DNA of 64,000 nucleotides. It comes from Euptelea pleiosperma. Lineage: Eukaryota; Streptophyta; Magnoliopsida; Ranunculales; Eupteleaceae. The notes under the pieces were generated by a model. The model made no database searches. It saw only the letters and a list, made by a program, of their open reading frames with translations, and was not told where the DNA came from. The position numbers were made by a program, and so were the translations under genes. Within the stretch, counting starts at the first letter, position 1; the number at the start of each line of letters is the position of its first letter. The DNA is taken from the NCBI GenBank assembly GCA_035048495.1, contig CM068551.1, positions 19,098,248 to 19,162,247 on the forward strand. The letters are read 5' to 3'. Of the stretch, positions 10,988 through 22,800 are shown one piece after another.

Positions 10988-11785
10988 TTAGAGAAACATA
11001 ATGGTATCATCGGTAAACTGAAGATGAGAAATCATTGGACCATTCCTACCCACCTTAAAGCCCTCTAATAAACCTAGCTTTCTAGTTCTTTTCATCATAT
11101 GGCTAAACACTTCTACCACTAACAAATAGAAGGGCGATAATGGACATCCTTGCGTAAGACACCTCGAACTCCTCAAAAGTTCAGTTGGGGATCCATTGAC
11201 CAATATTGAAAAAGATGCCGTAAAGATGAACTTCTTGATCCACCTTCTCCATTTGACCCCAAACCCCATACGTTTTAGGATGTAGCTAGGAAAGCCCAAT
11301 TGAAATGATCGTATGTTTTTTTCCATATCCAATTTGAACACCAATCCTGACCTACCTTCTTTAATCCTGGAGTCAACACACTCATTGGCTATCAAGACAC
11401 TATCCAGAATCGGCCTACCAGGTAGAAAAGCCCATTGTTCCTCTGAAATAACTTGATCTATAAAACCCCGAATCTTGAGAGCTAGAATCTTAGCCAAAAT
11501 CTTATAAACACTACCAACAAGGCCTATGGGTCTAAAATCTTTAATATTCTTTGCACCTTGCTTCTTAGGGATAATCGATATAAATGTGCAATTGGACCCA
11601 TAATTCAGAAAAGAATTTTCTTGAAAATATCTTACTAACTCCATGAACTCCGACTCAACCGTCTCCCAACAAATCTCAAAGAATGCCATGGTAAAACCAT
11701 TCGGCCCTGGAGCCTTATCCCCATCCATCGACCTAATAGCATGAATCACCTCTTCCTTCATTATATGTTTTTTCCAACATCTCAC
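10988..11785 (-). pseudogene. LINE reverse transcriptase fragment
   Basis: Contains GDKAPGPNGFTMAFFEICW, IIPKKQGAKNIKDFRPIGLV, QWAFLPGRPILDSVLIANE, TQGCPLSPFYL and the catalytic-box variant FTDDT near 10990. All are standard RT blocks of plant L1 elements. Between about 11285 and 11325 the frame slips by two compensating indels, so the first catalytic-Asp block (Y-D-H) is only readable in another frame. The enzyme is dead as written. Confidence 0.85.
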
Positions 11786-12184
11786 TATTCACTTCCTCCA
11801 ACCGAGAGAACTCAAGCCCCATCTATTGTCGGTCTAAACGACTATCGCTCCCTATGCAAATCCTCATATAATTTGTTCACCTGTTTTCTAATCTCTTCCT
11901 TCTCAACACTTCTCTAGCCTTATAACCGATTTCAACTCCTCTCTCAAGCTAATCCTTCTGCCTTGATCCTCCGAACTCAAATTACCTTCCTCCTCCACTA
12001 GATTCAAAGCGAAAATGCTCTCTAGAAGATTTTTGTCTTTTCTTTCGATCATGTTAAATTCTTCTTTGTTCTACTTCTTAATATTCTCCTTAAGACCAAT
12101 TAACTTATTCGTAAAGACCTCTCCAGGCATATCATCCCACCGTGTCTTGATCTTTCACAAAAACATGGCACTTTCAACCAAGGT

Positions 12185-12512
12185 TTAAAAGGGACCGTTA
12201 TAATGGTATAACAGTTTGGGGGCGTTACCTTTTTTTTCGAAAAAAAACGCTCAGGGGCAAAAACGGAAAAAATGGGAAAAATAGAAAATAACAGAAAATA
12301 ACGAAAAAATGGAAAAAAGGGCGCTGAAATTCAAATTTTGAATTTCAAAAACGGAAAATATGAAAATATATGCCATTTTTTCACATTTTTTTCCAGAAAA
12401 TAAAGGTGGTTATTTTCTGGGCGTTTTAACGGTACGTAACGTAACGGGGTAGGTCCGAATCCGTTATAACGGCCGTTATTTTTGTTATAACGGCCGATTT
12501 TTAAACTTTGCT
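12185..12512. mobile_element. GGCCGTT-rich terminal-inverted-repeat element (copy 1), nested in the LINE
   Basis: Ends are CAAGGTTTAAAAGGGACCGT and, reading inwards from the other side, CAAAGTTTAAAAATCGGCCG. The interior is built of degenerate TAACGG/CCGTTA words plus AAATTCAAATTTTGAATTTC. Related copies occur at 39062-39478 and 55842-56190, and partial ones inside the satellite at 7550-9240. Confidence 0.65.
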
Positions 12513-12548
12513 TTCAACTACATATTCTCAAACTTAAAAGGATGAGGT

Positions 12549-12842
12549 CTACTTAGACATTTCCCTAACTTCTAACAGAATTGGAGAATAATCAGAAGCC
12601 GGTCTAGGAAGAATGACTTGCTTAACCCTTGGAAACGCATCTTCCCACAAATCCAACACCAAAAACCTATCCAACCAACGCATCACCGGCCTCTCCTGTT
12701 TGAGGTCCCTAATTAATCGAATCGGTATAGCTAGTCTGACCTTGTCAGTAGGTTTGGCTAGCAAACATAAACTACGTACCTTGATAGTCACAGCGCGCAC
12801 ACACATTTTGACAAAGGGAGGAGTCGCATAACACACATTCAA
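12549..12842 (-). pseudogene. LINE endonuclease carboxyl fragment
   Basis: Reads RPVMRWLDRFLVLDLWED and then ILPRPASDYSPILLE. These are the end of the endonuclease/exonuclease/phosphatase fold of plant LINE ORF2, with the S-D-Y (usually S-D-H) active-site step. Truncated at both ends. Confidence 0.75.
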
Positions 12843-13011
12843 AATAGCAGCCTTCTCTCATTGGGGTGCATCAAATAATGGATACCCTTATTATTTGAGG
12901 GAGATTTTGGCTGGAAACATGAACATTGTAGCAATTAGGCCACATGAGTACTTCAAAGTTCAAACATGGGCTATCTCAATACAAGTTGAGGCCTAAGGCG
13001 AAATTATGACA

Positions 13012-13045
<34 letters not shown>

Positions 13046-13894
13046 TGTGTGTGGATTATACCATTAATACTTGGGTTTGGTAGGTCCTTCACACCCCGGC
13101 CGTGACTAGCCTGCTTGTTGATTTCTAGCCATTTAATTTGAGTATCCCAAATATTTCCCAAATCACATGGCTGAAAATCAACTCATGAAAAGAGTCAAAT
13201 TCAATGGATAGAATCAACCGATCATACATTTCTTTGGTTTTGCAGGTCCGCAAAAGGATTGTACGTGAAACATCCTATAACATAGGACATACATCCATTT
13301 GTTGAGGAAATACTGATTTTCAACCTTTGGATCTTTGCATTCAAATAACGCTCAAATTCCTACAGTTAAAATCAACCCATGAAAATAACTTCAATCCAAC
13401 GCTTAGAAATCACTGATCAAGATATTTTTGGTTTGTAGCTCACCTACTGATTGGGCATTTTACCACTATATACCTAGAAAAAAATGGTTTAGTTTTTAAG
13501 ATCCCCTCTACTTTAAATTAGGGTCTACCCCTTGATCGTTAGTCAACATTGATGACTAGTACCCAAATGTAACAAACGGACCAACCTTGGTCGGCTGGGG
13601 AAGTTTTTTTTTTTTTATTTGTTTCAAATCTTTCTAAGCTTTTTGTTTCATTTGTTTCAAGTTCAGATTTTTATATAAAATCAATCAACCATGGGAAGGT
13701 TGATACACTCATTATGTTTAGGTTGTTGATGTTAAAATTCAGGCCCATGTGCCCATATTGCCAAAACTCAGATTTGGGCCCATTATCAAGTTTGAACAAG
13801 AAAAGGAAACCACTCTTGCTAAAAGTTGTGATGATCTAAGGAATTAGAAGTGGGTATCAAGCCAGGAGAGTTATTTATTTTTTTTCGAACATGA
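12843..13894. other. Intergenic DNA with microsatellite and a MITE-like segment
   Basis: A (TA)n(TG)n microsatellite lies at about 13014-13044. Between about 13080 and 13460 there are partly inverted words shared with the MITEs (GATTTCTAGCCATTTAATTTGAG, AATCAACTCATGAAAA), suggesting a decayed foldback element. No gene was seen. Confidence 0.4.
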
Positions 13895-14200
13895 AGTTTT
13901 GACACCATTGATTATGGGCCATATTATGAGCCACGTGGCACACTCTTAGACACCACTGACCATATAGATAATTTACCTATCCCGATTAGTAATTTATATC
14001 CATTAGATTAGAGTCCTTTTTATGGCTTATTTTTAACCGTGGATTTCTAGTTTGGGTTACTCAGATTCAAAGGTTAGAAATTACTTATCAGGTCTATTTT
14101 TGTCATGTAAGTCCATCTAGAGATGATTCAAACATCCATACCATAAATAACCTCTAATAGTGTGCCACATGGCTCACACTGTGGGTCCATTTGATGATGG
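13895..14200. mobile_element. Foldback MITE, family A (copy A2)
   Basis: Left arm TATTATGAGCCACGTGGCAC and right arm TGTGCCACATGGCTCACACT are inverted. The centre resembles that of copy A1 (TTTTTAACCGTGGAT...CAAAGGTTAGAAATTAC). Confidence 0.7.
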
Positions 14201-15091
14201 ACACGATCATCAAATTTGTTCAGGGATAAAGCTCAGTGCTACATCAAAGTCTAATAAATGCTTTCAACGTGAATGACGACCGCCTATGAAGTAAAAAATT
14301 TCATAAAAATGAAAGAAGCAATGTTTAAAAATTTAAGGAATTTGAGGGTCATATTATGAATAAGAATTTTTTTGATTTTTTAATAAGAGAGGAGCATTGA
14401 ATGAGTTGCAGGGGTGACATTTCCTTTGACCAACAGACTAGAAAACCCTTGCTAAGTGAATAAATTGAAGAAAAGAAAAGAAACAAAAATATGGGCAATT
14501 TTGGAAATCATCGATTTATAACGCAAGAAAGACCTTCCTCCATTAATAAGTAGAATAGATAGGTATTAATCCGTTCTTACTTAAGTATACCAAGGATCAG
14601 GTGACCTAGGTTTAATAAAACATGGGGGTCTTACTAATTCAACCAATTTTTTCAAGGAAAAAAATGGAGATGTTGGTAACCAGCACTGTATTTGATGTTG
14701 GTTGCCTTCACTAGCCCCTACATATACGGGTGTTGTTCCACATGATTTGAAATGGAATATTCTTGTGGGCCCCACCATTACGTATAGATTGCGACTCGTG
14801 AAGGTGACCGATGCCGAATCTGATGATTATCACCAACATCCATGGGTAAGTGAGTCCGTAAGAGTGTGCCACGTAGCATTTCAAAAGGAAAAACATTGAC
14901 ACATTGAGCAAATTTTTTATTTATTTTTGATAAGTCCAAATAGATGTATTAAAAAAGAGAGATGGAGAAGATCTAGGAGTGTACAAGGAAGAAAATGAGC
15001 ACCAGAACAATTTTAATCTTATTATGCAAGAATCATTTTACCCTCTTGCCATCTTCCTAGCTACAAAGGACAAGAAATCTAAGCAAGTAAC
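14201..15091. other. No gene recognised
   Basis: Non-coding, with short repeat fragments (about 14520-14560 resembles 9560-9610). Frames here are short and overlap on opposite strands. Confidence 0.35.
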
Positions 15092-15094
15092 TAA

Positions 15095-15402
15095 GGCCGT
15101 GTTTGATTACCAAGTGAGAAAATTGCATTTTCCTTGGGAAAATACAACTGTCCATTGTTAGATAGCCATTATAAATCTGTATAATTCTCCTTAACAAGCC
15201 ATTTAAATCTGGATAATTTTCACTACTAAGGCTGGAATTCACTTCCCATCCAGATAGTTGAGAATTCATTTCCACCTGAAACTACACCTTTATTTTCTCG
15301 CATGGTTGAAATATGTGTTCTCAGTTTGCAATCAATCAGCTATTTAAGGTATATCTTAGAAGTATTTTCTCAGGAAAATTTTCTGTGCAATCAAACACAG
15401 CC
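15095..15402. mobile_element. Tourist-like (PIF/Harbinger-type) MITE
   Basis: The left end is GGCCGTGTTTGATTAC. The right end, read inwards, is GGCTGTGTTTGATTGC. The element is flanked by TAA on both sides (15092-15094 and 15403-15405), the three-base target duplication typical of PIF/Harbinger and Tourist elements. 308 bp, no coding capacity. Confidence 0.75.
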
Positions 15403-15654
15403 TAAGTGGTACGCGTGTAAACCACTTGAGCCAACCTGCACAACTTGTGCCTTTATTGATGTTGATATTTTCCTACTAGAATTGTGGATACGGTTTTGTT
15501 TGATTAATCAAACACTCACTAAACTTGAATTGAGTTTGATTTAACTCCTCCTAATAAGGATTCCATGGATGATGCTTCAACTGTGGATCACTTTCGTTCC
15601 CACTTCATTTATCAGTATAAGTGTGAACCCAAGGCCTTAATCTAAGATTAACAG

Positions 15655-16815
15655 GTATCATATATAAAACCCGAGTCTTAAAATTTGATGAGTGGACTCG
15701 ACTCGATGAGATTTTGACTCAAATTGGGTTCGGAAGGATGCTTAGCAGCGGATGGGGGCCGAAGAGAAGCCAGTACGGGTGAACATTCAAACCCATCTCC
15801 TCCTATATATCGGTCTTCTGACTCGATTTGTAGCTAGTTGCCGAGTCAACTTGACTCATAACTCGTATGTCTAAAGGAATGGTTGTTTGAGGGTATTTTG
15901 ACAAAATGCCAGTCTAAAAAAAATTATTTTTTATTTTATGTATTTGCTCTATTTTTTTGTATTTTATAACTTTATTAACTTGGAGAGTCAATTTACAAGT
16001 CGTCTGATAAGAAATGTGATCTATTGATAATAGCTTAGATGATTACATTGACCATAATCAAGGGTTTATATAAAGAGAGAAAAATCTAAAGATGGAAACT
16101 AATCTTTAAAGATCTAATCTAATATCCTAATTGATATTATTCTAATCTTCTTTTATCCTAATCTTGAGTCTTGATATCCGGTGACAACTGGGAGATACGT
16201 TGTTATTCTCTGATTCGTTGAATCAATTTGACTCTGAGATCTAAGTATATCTAGTTTCGTTCAATTTATTAAGATTGTGTATACATATTGAGTTTGTCTT
16301 CAGCTACACCCATTTCTTACACCGTATTCTTACATCTGGTGGTGGAGCCTACATGGAGATCGATCATGTTTGGCAGTCTAACCACACATTGAGCTGTCTT
16401 CATCACGATGATCATCATCACCAAAAATCAATCAATTATGATATTATTAACTATATAAAAAGGTGACCTGAAATAACAGTTTAATTGGATGTTGAGGAGT
16501 TTCCAAATTCAAGTCAATTTTTCATTAGGATAGGAATGTCAGAATGGACTAATTTTTTGTGAGAATAGTCTCTACAAGATTGAGAACTTCATTGTACATG
16601 TTTGGATTGTCCAACTTGATCTCCACCTAAACTCCGTCGGGTATAAGAATGAGTTGCAATTGAGATGCCTAAATTGCTATCGACTTAGCCGAGTCACGAA
16701 CCCATGCAAAACTTCAGGGCAACTCGGACAGAGTCATTGCTTTACTTATTGAATCATTAAACCTGACAATGACTCAACTCGGCCGAGTCACGAGTTGCCT
16801 CTAGGACTTGGGTTT
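15655..16815. mobile_element. GAGTCG-word element, probably interrupted
   Basis: Two blocks rich in CGAGTC/GACTCG words (about 15655-15865 and 16660-16815) look like the two halves of one element of the kind seen intact at 56937-57315. The roughly 800 bp between them (about 15870-16650) is different sequence and may be a later insertion. I could not identify it. Confidence 0.45.
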
Positions 16816-17792
16816 CAATAGACTCTGCTTCTTAGTAGATAATCCATTTACTTAATGGCCATTAGTATCACAAATCTGAAATCTGTCAAATATAACAATT
16901 TTTTTTCCAAACCATCCAAATTGGCTTTCCATCTTCTCGCCCATCGAAATTGACTTCTAGGAGAGACAAAGAAAGAGAAAGAAATCCATCACTCATTACT
17001 AAGGAGACTAAGTCACCCCTTAGATCCCATGTTAGTGAAAAGCAAAGCCATAAAATCTACTTATTATGATTTTGGTTCCAGCTTTTTCACCCCATTTACT
17101 ATGATCTGTGTTGCCGTTGTCCCTACGTCTACACTGTTGGATAGTCCTCGAGATTCACATTACATGATCCCTAATGACCATCGAACTGTCTCGACCCTAG
17201 GGAGGACGTCGTCTTGAAACTGACTGCATCATCTTCCTTTTAGTATTGAGAGAGGGGGAAGAAAGAGAGGCTTCATCACATGCACCTTTTGGTGACTAAA
17301 GGACCCTTTGGAGGGTTAAAGAAAGCAAAAAATAGATGAGATAGGTGGGGTTGTGGAATCAAAATCTGTATTAAAACCATACAAAATGGTCACAACTTCA
17401 CTTTTCTAGGTGTGGCAGCCTTACATAATCCTCACCTCATATGGGTTTTTGTATTGGATTTACTGAACAAGGAATCAAAGGCATTATACTTAGAGAATGA
17501 AAAAGAAAAAGAGAAAGAAAGGATATCATTCTCCTTTGTCTCTTTGTATTCATGATCCTTCTCATTTCACTGTTTCATTGTTTATGAAAAAACTGACTTA
17601 TCATTTGCATCACTGTGTGAGCTTATGCATGTCAGGTTGACTTAATTGAATGAACATTAAGAAGCAATAGTAGGATATTAATTCCTTGAGTAATGAAGTT
17701 AGCAGGCCTTAAAGGCCATTGACTAGTCAAACTGATCAAATGATCATAACCATCTGATCCATCACATTCCTTTGGACGAACACCCTCCCCCC

Positions 17793-17823
<31 letters not shown>

Positions 17824-19200
17824 AAAAAAAAAAGAAAAAGAAAAAGATAACAATTAGCCAAATATAGATCGTTTGCTTATAATCGTCTGGTTAAATTGAT
17901 TTTTGACCTAGGAGCGACACCCATCGAATGGGAGGTCCTCGCATGTTCGCCATTTGTAGGATATGTTGTTTGTAAACCATAATTATGATCGATAACTCAT
18001 ATCACACAAAACGACTTTTTATAGATGTCTCTAGCTTTCACATGCCCAAAAAAGAAAAAAAATAAAAAGTAAAAAAGGGAAGAAAAAAAGGAGATTTGAA
18101 TTAAATAAAGCAATATGTTTTGGCAATAAAAAAAAAAATTCGCCCTCCGTTAACTATGTGCATTTTGTTGTATCACTCTCGACAAATTGGATCGTCTGGG
18201 ATCAAGTTATGTTTCTAATTGATTATGCTGGATGATTGATCATGCCATCATTGATTTCGCTTTTTTCCTGAAAATTTATTTTGTTTTGTTCTCATTCATT
18301 ACTGATAAATTCAGCCTGACTACTCTCTCATAGGAAAAGAAAGAAAAAAAAAAGAGAAATGATTAGAGTCGATAACAAAAATTGCTAAAGGTCGCGAAAT
18401 CATGGATTTTGGAGGAGTATGTTGCTTTGGTGAGGTGCAGGAAGGATTAGTTAATAGACATGTCATGAGAGGATGAGAACCTAATTAGATCAATTTGTTT
18501 GATATAATATATATGTCAATATGGATGAGAGCGTATCGAGCCTGACTGGCTCAATCATCGCTCTTGAACGCCACTACGGCGACATCGATTGATTTGTAGT
18601 GCTGAATAAAATTGCAGTTTGAGACACCATTAAGGGTGCTATGAAAGAACAGGCAAGAGACAATAGCAATTGAGGTGTCTGTCAACTTTTTTCACTACCA
18701 GAATCATTGAAAAGAAAGCCATGAGAGTGCTGACAGTGAGAAAGAGGATGTTCATGGGGTGAAAAAATTGGGAAGATAAGCAATTCCTCAATGAAACATT
18801 ATGTTGTTGGCCATCAATGGCACTGGAGGGGCTGCACCACCCTGAACTGGTTCTTTAAAATTTTAAATTTCAAAAAATGGGTCAAGGTTTTTTTTTTAAA
18901 TTAAATGCCACTAATTAGCACTAATAAAACCCTAACATTTTCTAGGGTTTGCTCTTACATGCACACATAGAGAGAGTGAGAGAGGATGTAGCAAGAGTCC
19001 CTTAGGTTGAAGTTGCAGCAGTTGGTGCCCTTAAGGGTATTTTAGTCATTTTAACATGATGTAACAAGTAACAACAACTTTGGGGCCATTTTGTTATTTC
19101 ACAACTTACAAGGGGTAGATTTTAATTTAAGACTTTCTCTTAGTTTAAAAAGGGGGTGCGTAGAACGCATCCTGCGTCGTGTAGAAGAATTGAAAGGAGA
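16816..19200. other. No gene recognised; poly-C/poly-A tract inside
   Basis: AT-rich intergenic DNA upstream of the LHW-type gene. It contains a C homopolymer followed at once by an A homopolymer (about 17788-17833), which creates a spurious Gly/Phe-rich minus-strand frame. No exon, domain or element ends were recognised. Confidence 0.45.
17788..17833. repeat. Poly-C followed by poly-A tract
   Basis: About 25 C and then about 21 A. Homopolymers of this length are error-prone, so the true length may differ. Confidence 0.8.
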
Positions 19201-19643
19201 ATTACAGAGCAAAAGTGAGCCTCTATGATATAAAACGAAGACGAATAAGTCGTTCTTCGAGTGGCATTTTGAGATTGAGAGAGAGAGAGAGAGAGAGTGA
19301 GAAACCAAAAATCTGTGTTTTTCCTTTGTAAAAGCTTCGAATTTTATCGGTTCAGAGTTTTCTGTGCAAAAAATGGCTTCAAATGCGTCGAGAAACTTGA
19401 AATTCTCGATGATTCCTTGCTTCTTTTTTCCTCTGTAAGTTTTTTTTTTAAAGTGTTTTGGTTGTTTGATTTCATTGAAGTAATTTTGAGTGAAGAAACG
19501 ATGGATTCTGCAATTTTTGCTGAAGTGTATCGAGATTTTCATCATTGATCCAACTACTTTGATTTTACAGTGATTTCGACATCTTCGAAGACCATAAACT
19601 TGGTTGAAACTAGGGTTTCTGGTGGTCGAGGGAGAGAGTGGAG
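19201..19643 (+). promoter_or_regulatory. Likely 5' leader of the LHW-type gene, with possible leader intron
   Basis: Contains a (GA)n microsatellite (about 19277-19298). A possible leader intron has its donor in CCTCT|GTAAGT near 19434 and its acceptor in TGATTTTACAG near 19570. This intron is inferred from splice signals only. Transcript ends are not visible. Confidence 0.35.
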
Positions 19644-19742
19644 ATGGACCATTTGCTTCTCCCTACTGTTGGACCACCAATAAAACGGCGAGCTGGTTTG
19701 CGTAGGAAACAGGCGGGAAGAGGTTCTTATAGAGGCAGTTAG
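19644..19742 (+). CDS. Upstream ORF in the LHW-type leader (32 codons)
   Basis: The ATG at 19644 opens a 32-codon frame ending in TAG, 72 bases before the main start at 19815 and not overlapping it. The peptide begins MDHLLLPTVGPPIKRRAG and has a strongly basic second half (Arg/Lys/Gly-rich). It would be met first by scanning ribosomes and so could reduce or regulate translation of the bHLH protein. From memory, Arabidopsis genes of this bHLH group are among those annotated with conserved peptide uORFs, but I cannot compare the peptide here. It could also be a chance leader frame. Confidence 0.5.
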   Translation: MDHLLLPTVGPPIKRRAGLRRKQAGRGSYRGS

Positions 19743-19814
19743 GGGAGTGGCGACAGTTGGGACAGTTAGGGTTTTGACAAAGGAGAGAGTTTGTAGGGGG
19801 TGTTAGGGCTTGAG

Positions 19815-22800
19815 ATGGGTACTAACTTGCAGCAAACTCTCAGAAGCCTCTGTTTCAAGACAGAGTGGAAATACGCTGTCTTTTGGAAGCTAAAGCTTCG
19901 AGCTCGCATGTGAGTTTGTTATAATTTCTTTGTATTTTCGTAGATAGTCATAATTGATTTGCCAATGGTTCTGAATTGTGTTTTTTTTTGTGCAAAACTT
20001 CCTTTTTTAGTTGAGCATGAAATGATGTTCATCTTGGCATTTAGCTAGCATTTTTTAGGGGATTTCAATATTTGGAACATAATAGATTAGTGAATGCGGC
20101 ATATTTAAATTGGGTTCCAGGCATACTAAAATAGTTTGTGGAAACCTGCTGATCGATTTGAAACTCCACTGACTTGACTGTGTTTGGCAGCACTTAGAGT
20201 ACTACTGCTTCAAACTAATTTTATAACGTTGTAGTTGATATGATCGTTTGAGCTGATTTTGTGATTAATTTTGTCAAACTCCGGAATTTGAAGACCAATT
20301 CCTAGTTTGATTATAAATTGTTGAACATTGGCCATTGGAAACTCCCTAACTTTTTCTTAGTTTTGATTACTGATTGTTATGGAGAAAAAAAATAGTATAT
20401 GCGGTCGTTAAACATAAGAAACTTAGATTGATCCTGGGGCTCTTTCTTGGATGATAAAATATCTATTCAAGCAATAATAATATGCTAGAATATTATTTTA
20501 TAGGAGTAGCTATTTTTCTAGGATATTATTTTGTGTTGAACTATTTTAGAGGAGTAGCTACTGCGGCTCTAAAAATAATATGTTATCTAATATGGGGGGT
20601 TGGGAACTCATTTCAGGTTGTTGACTTGGGAGGATGCTTATTACAAAAACCATGAACCACTTGATCATTCAGAGAATATGAGCTTTAATGATACCCTTGA
20701 GAACTTGCATGATGGACGTTATCTACAGGATCCGCTTGGCATGGCTGTGGCAAAGATGTCATATCTTGTATATTCTCTAGGGGAAGGGTAAGATGTCTGT
20801 ATCTATGCTATTGAAAAAGGTTTTGGTCTTTGATGCATCATATTGCAGTAGTTCAACTTGAACCTTATTTTTCAGAGCGAAAAAAAGCTTTACTGGAAAT
20901 TAGCTGCTGTACTTCGGAACATTTTCCATAGATATTTGCACACTCTCTCTTTATCTTCTTTTTTTTTTTTTTTTTTTCTAATTTTTTTTATGATCCAATT
21001 GTTCAAAAATGTAAGCTTAGAGTTCCAAAACTTTCAAAGTTTCCTTGGAGATTTAGCTTTATGTTTTTGGGAGTACATAGTAGTGCAGAACTTTCATATT
21101 AATTCTTTGTTGAGCAGGATTATTGGACAAGTTGCAGTTACTGGAAAACATCAGTGGATTTTTGCAGACAAGGCTGCATCCTGTTCCTGGTCATCATCCG
21201 AGGTGAGGGATTTCCTAATTCAATGAATGCATAAGTATCACATAACTTACTTTGCTATTGTAAATGGATAAGATTTGATATTCCTTTTTTTACATTCATA
21301 AATCATAACTAGTCGTTCTTTCATTTGTGCGATTCTCAGTACTGTGACGGGTGGCAAGCTCAGTTTTTAGCTGGGATTAGGGTATGCTTACTTTACCTGT
21401 TCCTTGTTTAAAAGTATAATTAATATTATTGCGGTGACTATCACAGTACTAAAACAAACAAACAAAAAAATATAGATAAATCAATAAAGGATGGTTGGGC
21501 CTTTCATTTGACCGTGCTTGTTGATGGGTTTCATGCACTGGCTGCCTTTGGGTGGTCATACCCCAAAATTCTTGGAGATGGATAACACTAACCATTTGAT
21601 CAAAAACCATATTCTGGAATGTTGCACATATTTTTATTGTTGTCATAAAAAAAGTGACCGATCATGGTTAGGGTCATCCTGTCAATATTAGTTATAGCCT
21701 GTGCCTTATTCTAGAGGTGCTCTATTGATTGGCTGGCCCAGGTTGATGCAGTATAGAGGTACAAAGTGCCATCTTTGGTGGTGCGCCACTCTATGCTACA
21801 CTATGTTGCCCTGGGGCTGATGCACGGCTAGGAAATGTCATGGACTAAAAACGAAGTGTCCGACACGGGTACGGCAGCCATTTTGAAGTGTCCGGTTAAC
21901 ATAAATGCTACATTTCTTCATGTTTTCATTATGAATATGGGCAAAGTTAGGCTATATGTGCTGTTTAGATTCCACCACCCATATGTGATAGTGATAGACA
22001 TTGTGAATTGGTGAACACATGGTCATTGATACGATTTGAGAATTCTAGTCCACCACTTGGATTAGCCACAACTCAAATTAACATTGTTTGGAAAAGTTTG
22101 CAACTGTTTGGTTAATAGCATTCATATTAGTTGGTTAAAAACTTAGTTGCAAGAACCTTCTTTCCTAGGCGCTTCTCCGGAAACTCGCTCCTGCTCACAT
22201 TTTCTAAAATAATTCGATTAAATTTGTTTGCAACAGCCACGTCCTTGCTGATGCACTCGAATCCTCTCCTGCACCTGTTCCCACTTCAGCCAAGTAAGGT
22301 CAAAAAGTAGTGATTTGGACGCGTACATTTGGTCATTAATCTAGGCCGTCCAAATACGAGGCTATCACTGGGAGTAGCCATATCCCAACATTCATACTAT
22401 TTGGAGAAATCCTAGCAGTCTGATGAATATCCTTATTTTGGACAGTAAGAAAATATGGGTGATGGCTCAAAATCACGGGGGCACTTAATTTTTTGGAAGG
22501 TTGGGATCACCTAATCTGCTCAAATTCGGGCTACGCTGATCCATGAGGTGACAAACATTTGGATGTCCGTATCAATGACCACATGGTATCATGTGGGGGA
22601 TTTACTTCCACTACTCGTTGATTGTCCAAAATGAAGTTTATGCATTGGACAGGCAGAATTGCTCCCGACGTCCATATGGAAGGTTGCCAATTCAAGCGGT
22701 GCTCTAAAATTTGGGCAGTCTGGATCGATGACTGCCTGTTGCAAGTCAGACATCATTTTCAGGTTGTGGAACTAAACGTCACGTATAGATCACCTTTTTC

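Larger units (their letters stand above)
9914..12842 (-). mobile_element. Degenerate L1-type LINE (minus strand)
   Basis: Read on the minus strand, in order: the carboxyl end of an AP-like endonuclease (12549-12842), a diverged gap interrupted by a GGCCGTT element, a reverse transcriptase (10988-11785), and the post-RT region with WKARFLSKGCRIVLLKS and later domains (9914-10757). The 5' part (ORF1 and most of the endonuclease) is missing, as expected of 5'-truncated LINEs. Frameshifts and stops break it into at least four frames. Confidence 0.85.

Noticed and set aside
17632..17853. Minus-strand frame with Gly and Phe runs
   Set aside because: Produced entirely by the poly-C/poly-A homopolymers.
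19297..19548. 83-codon plus-strand frame and its 148-codon antisense partner
   Set aside because: Located in the LHW leader/promoter region around a GA microsatellite; no domain, and the splice signals suggest a leader intron here.
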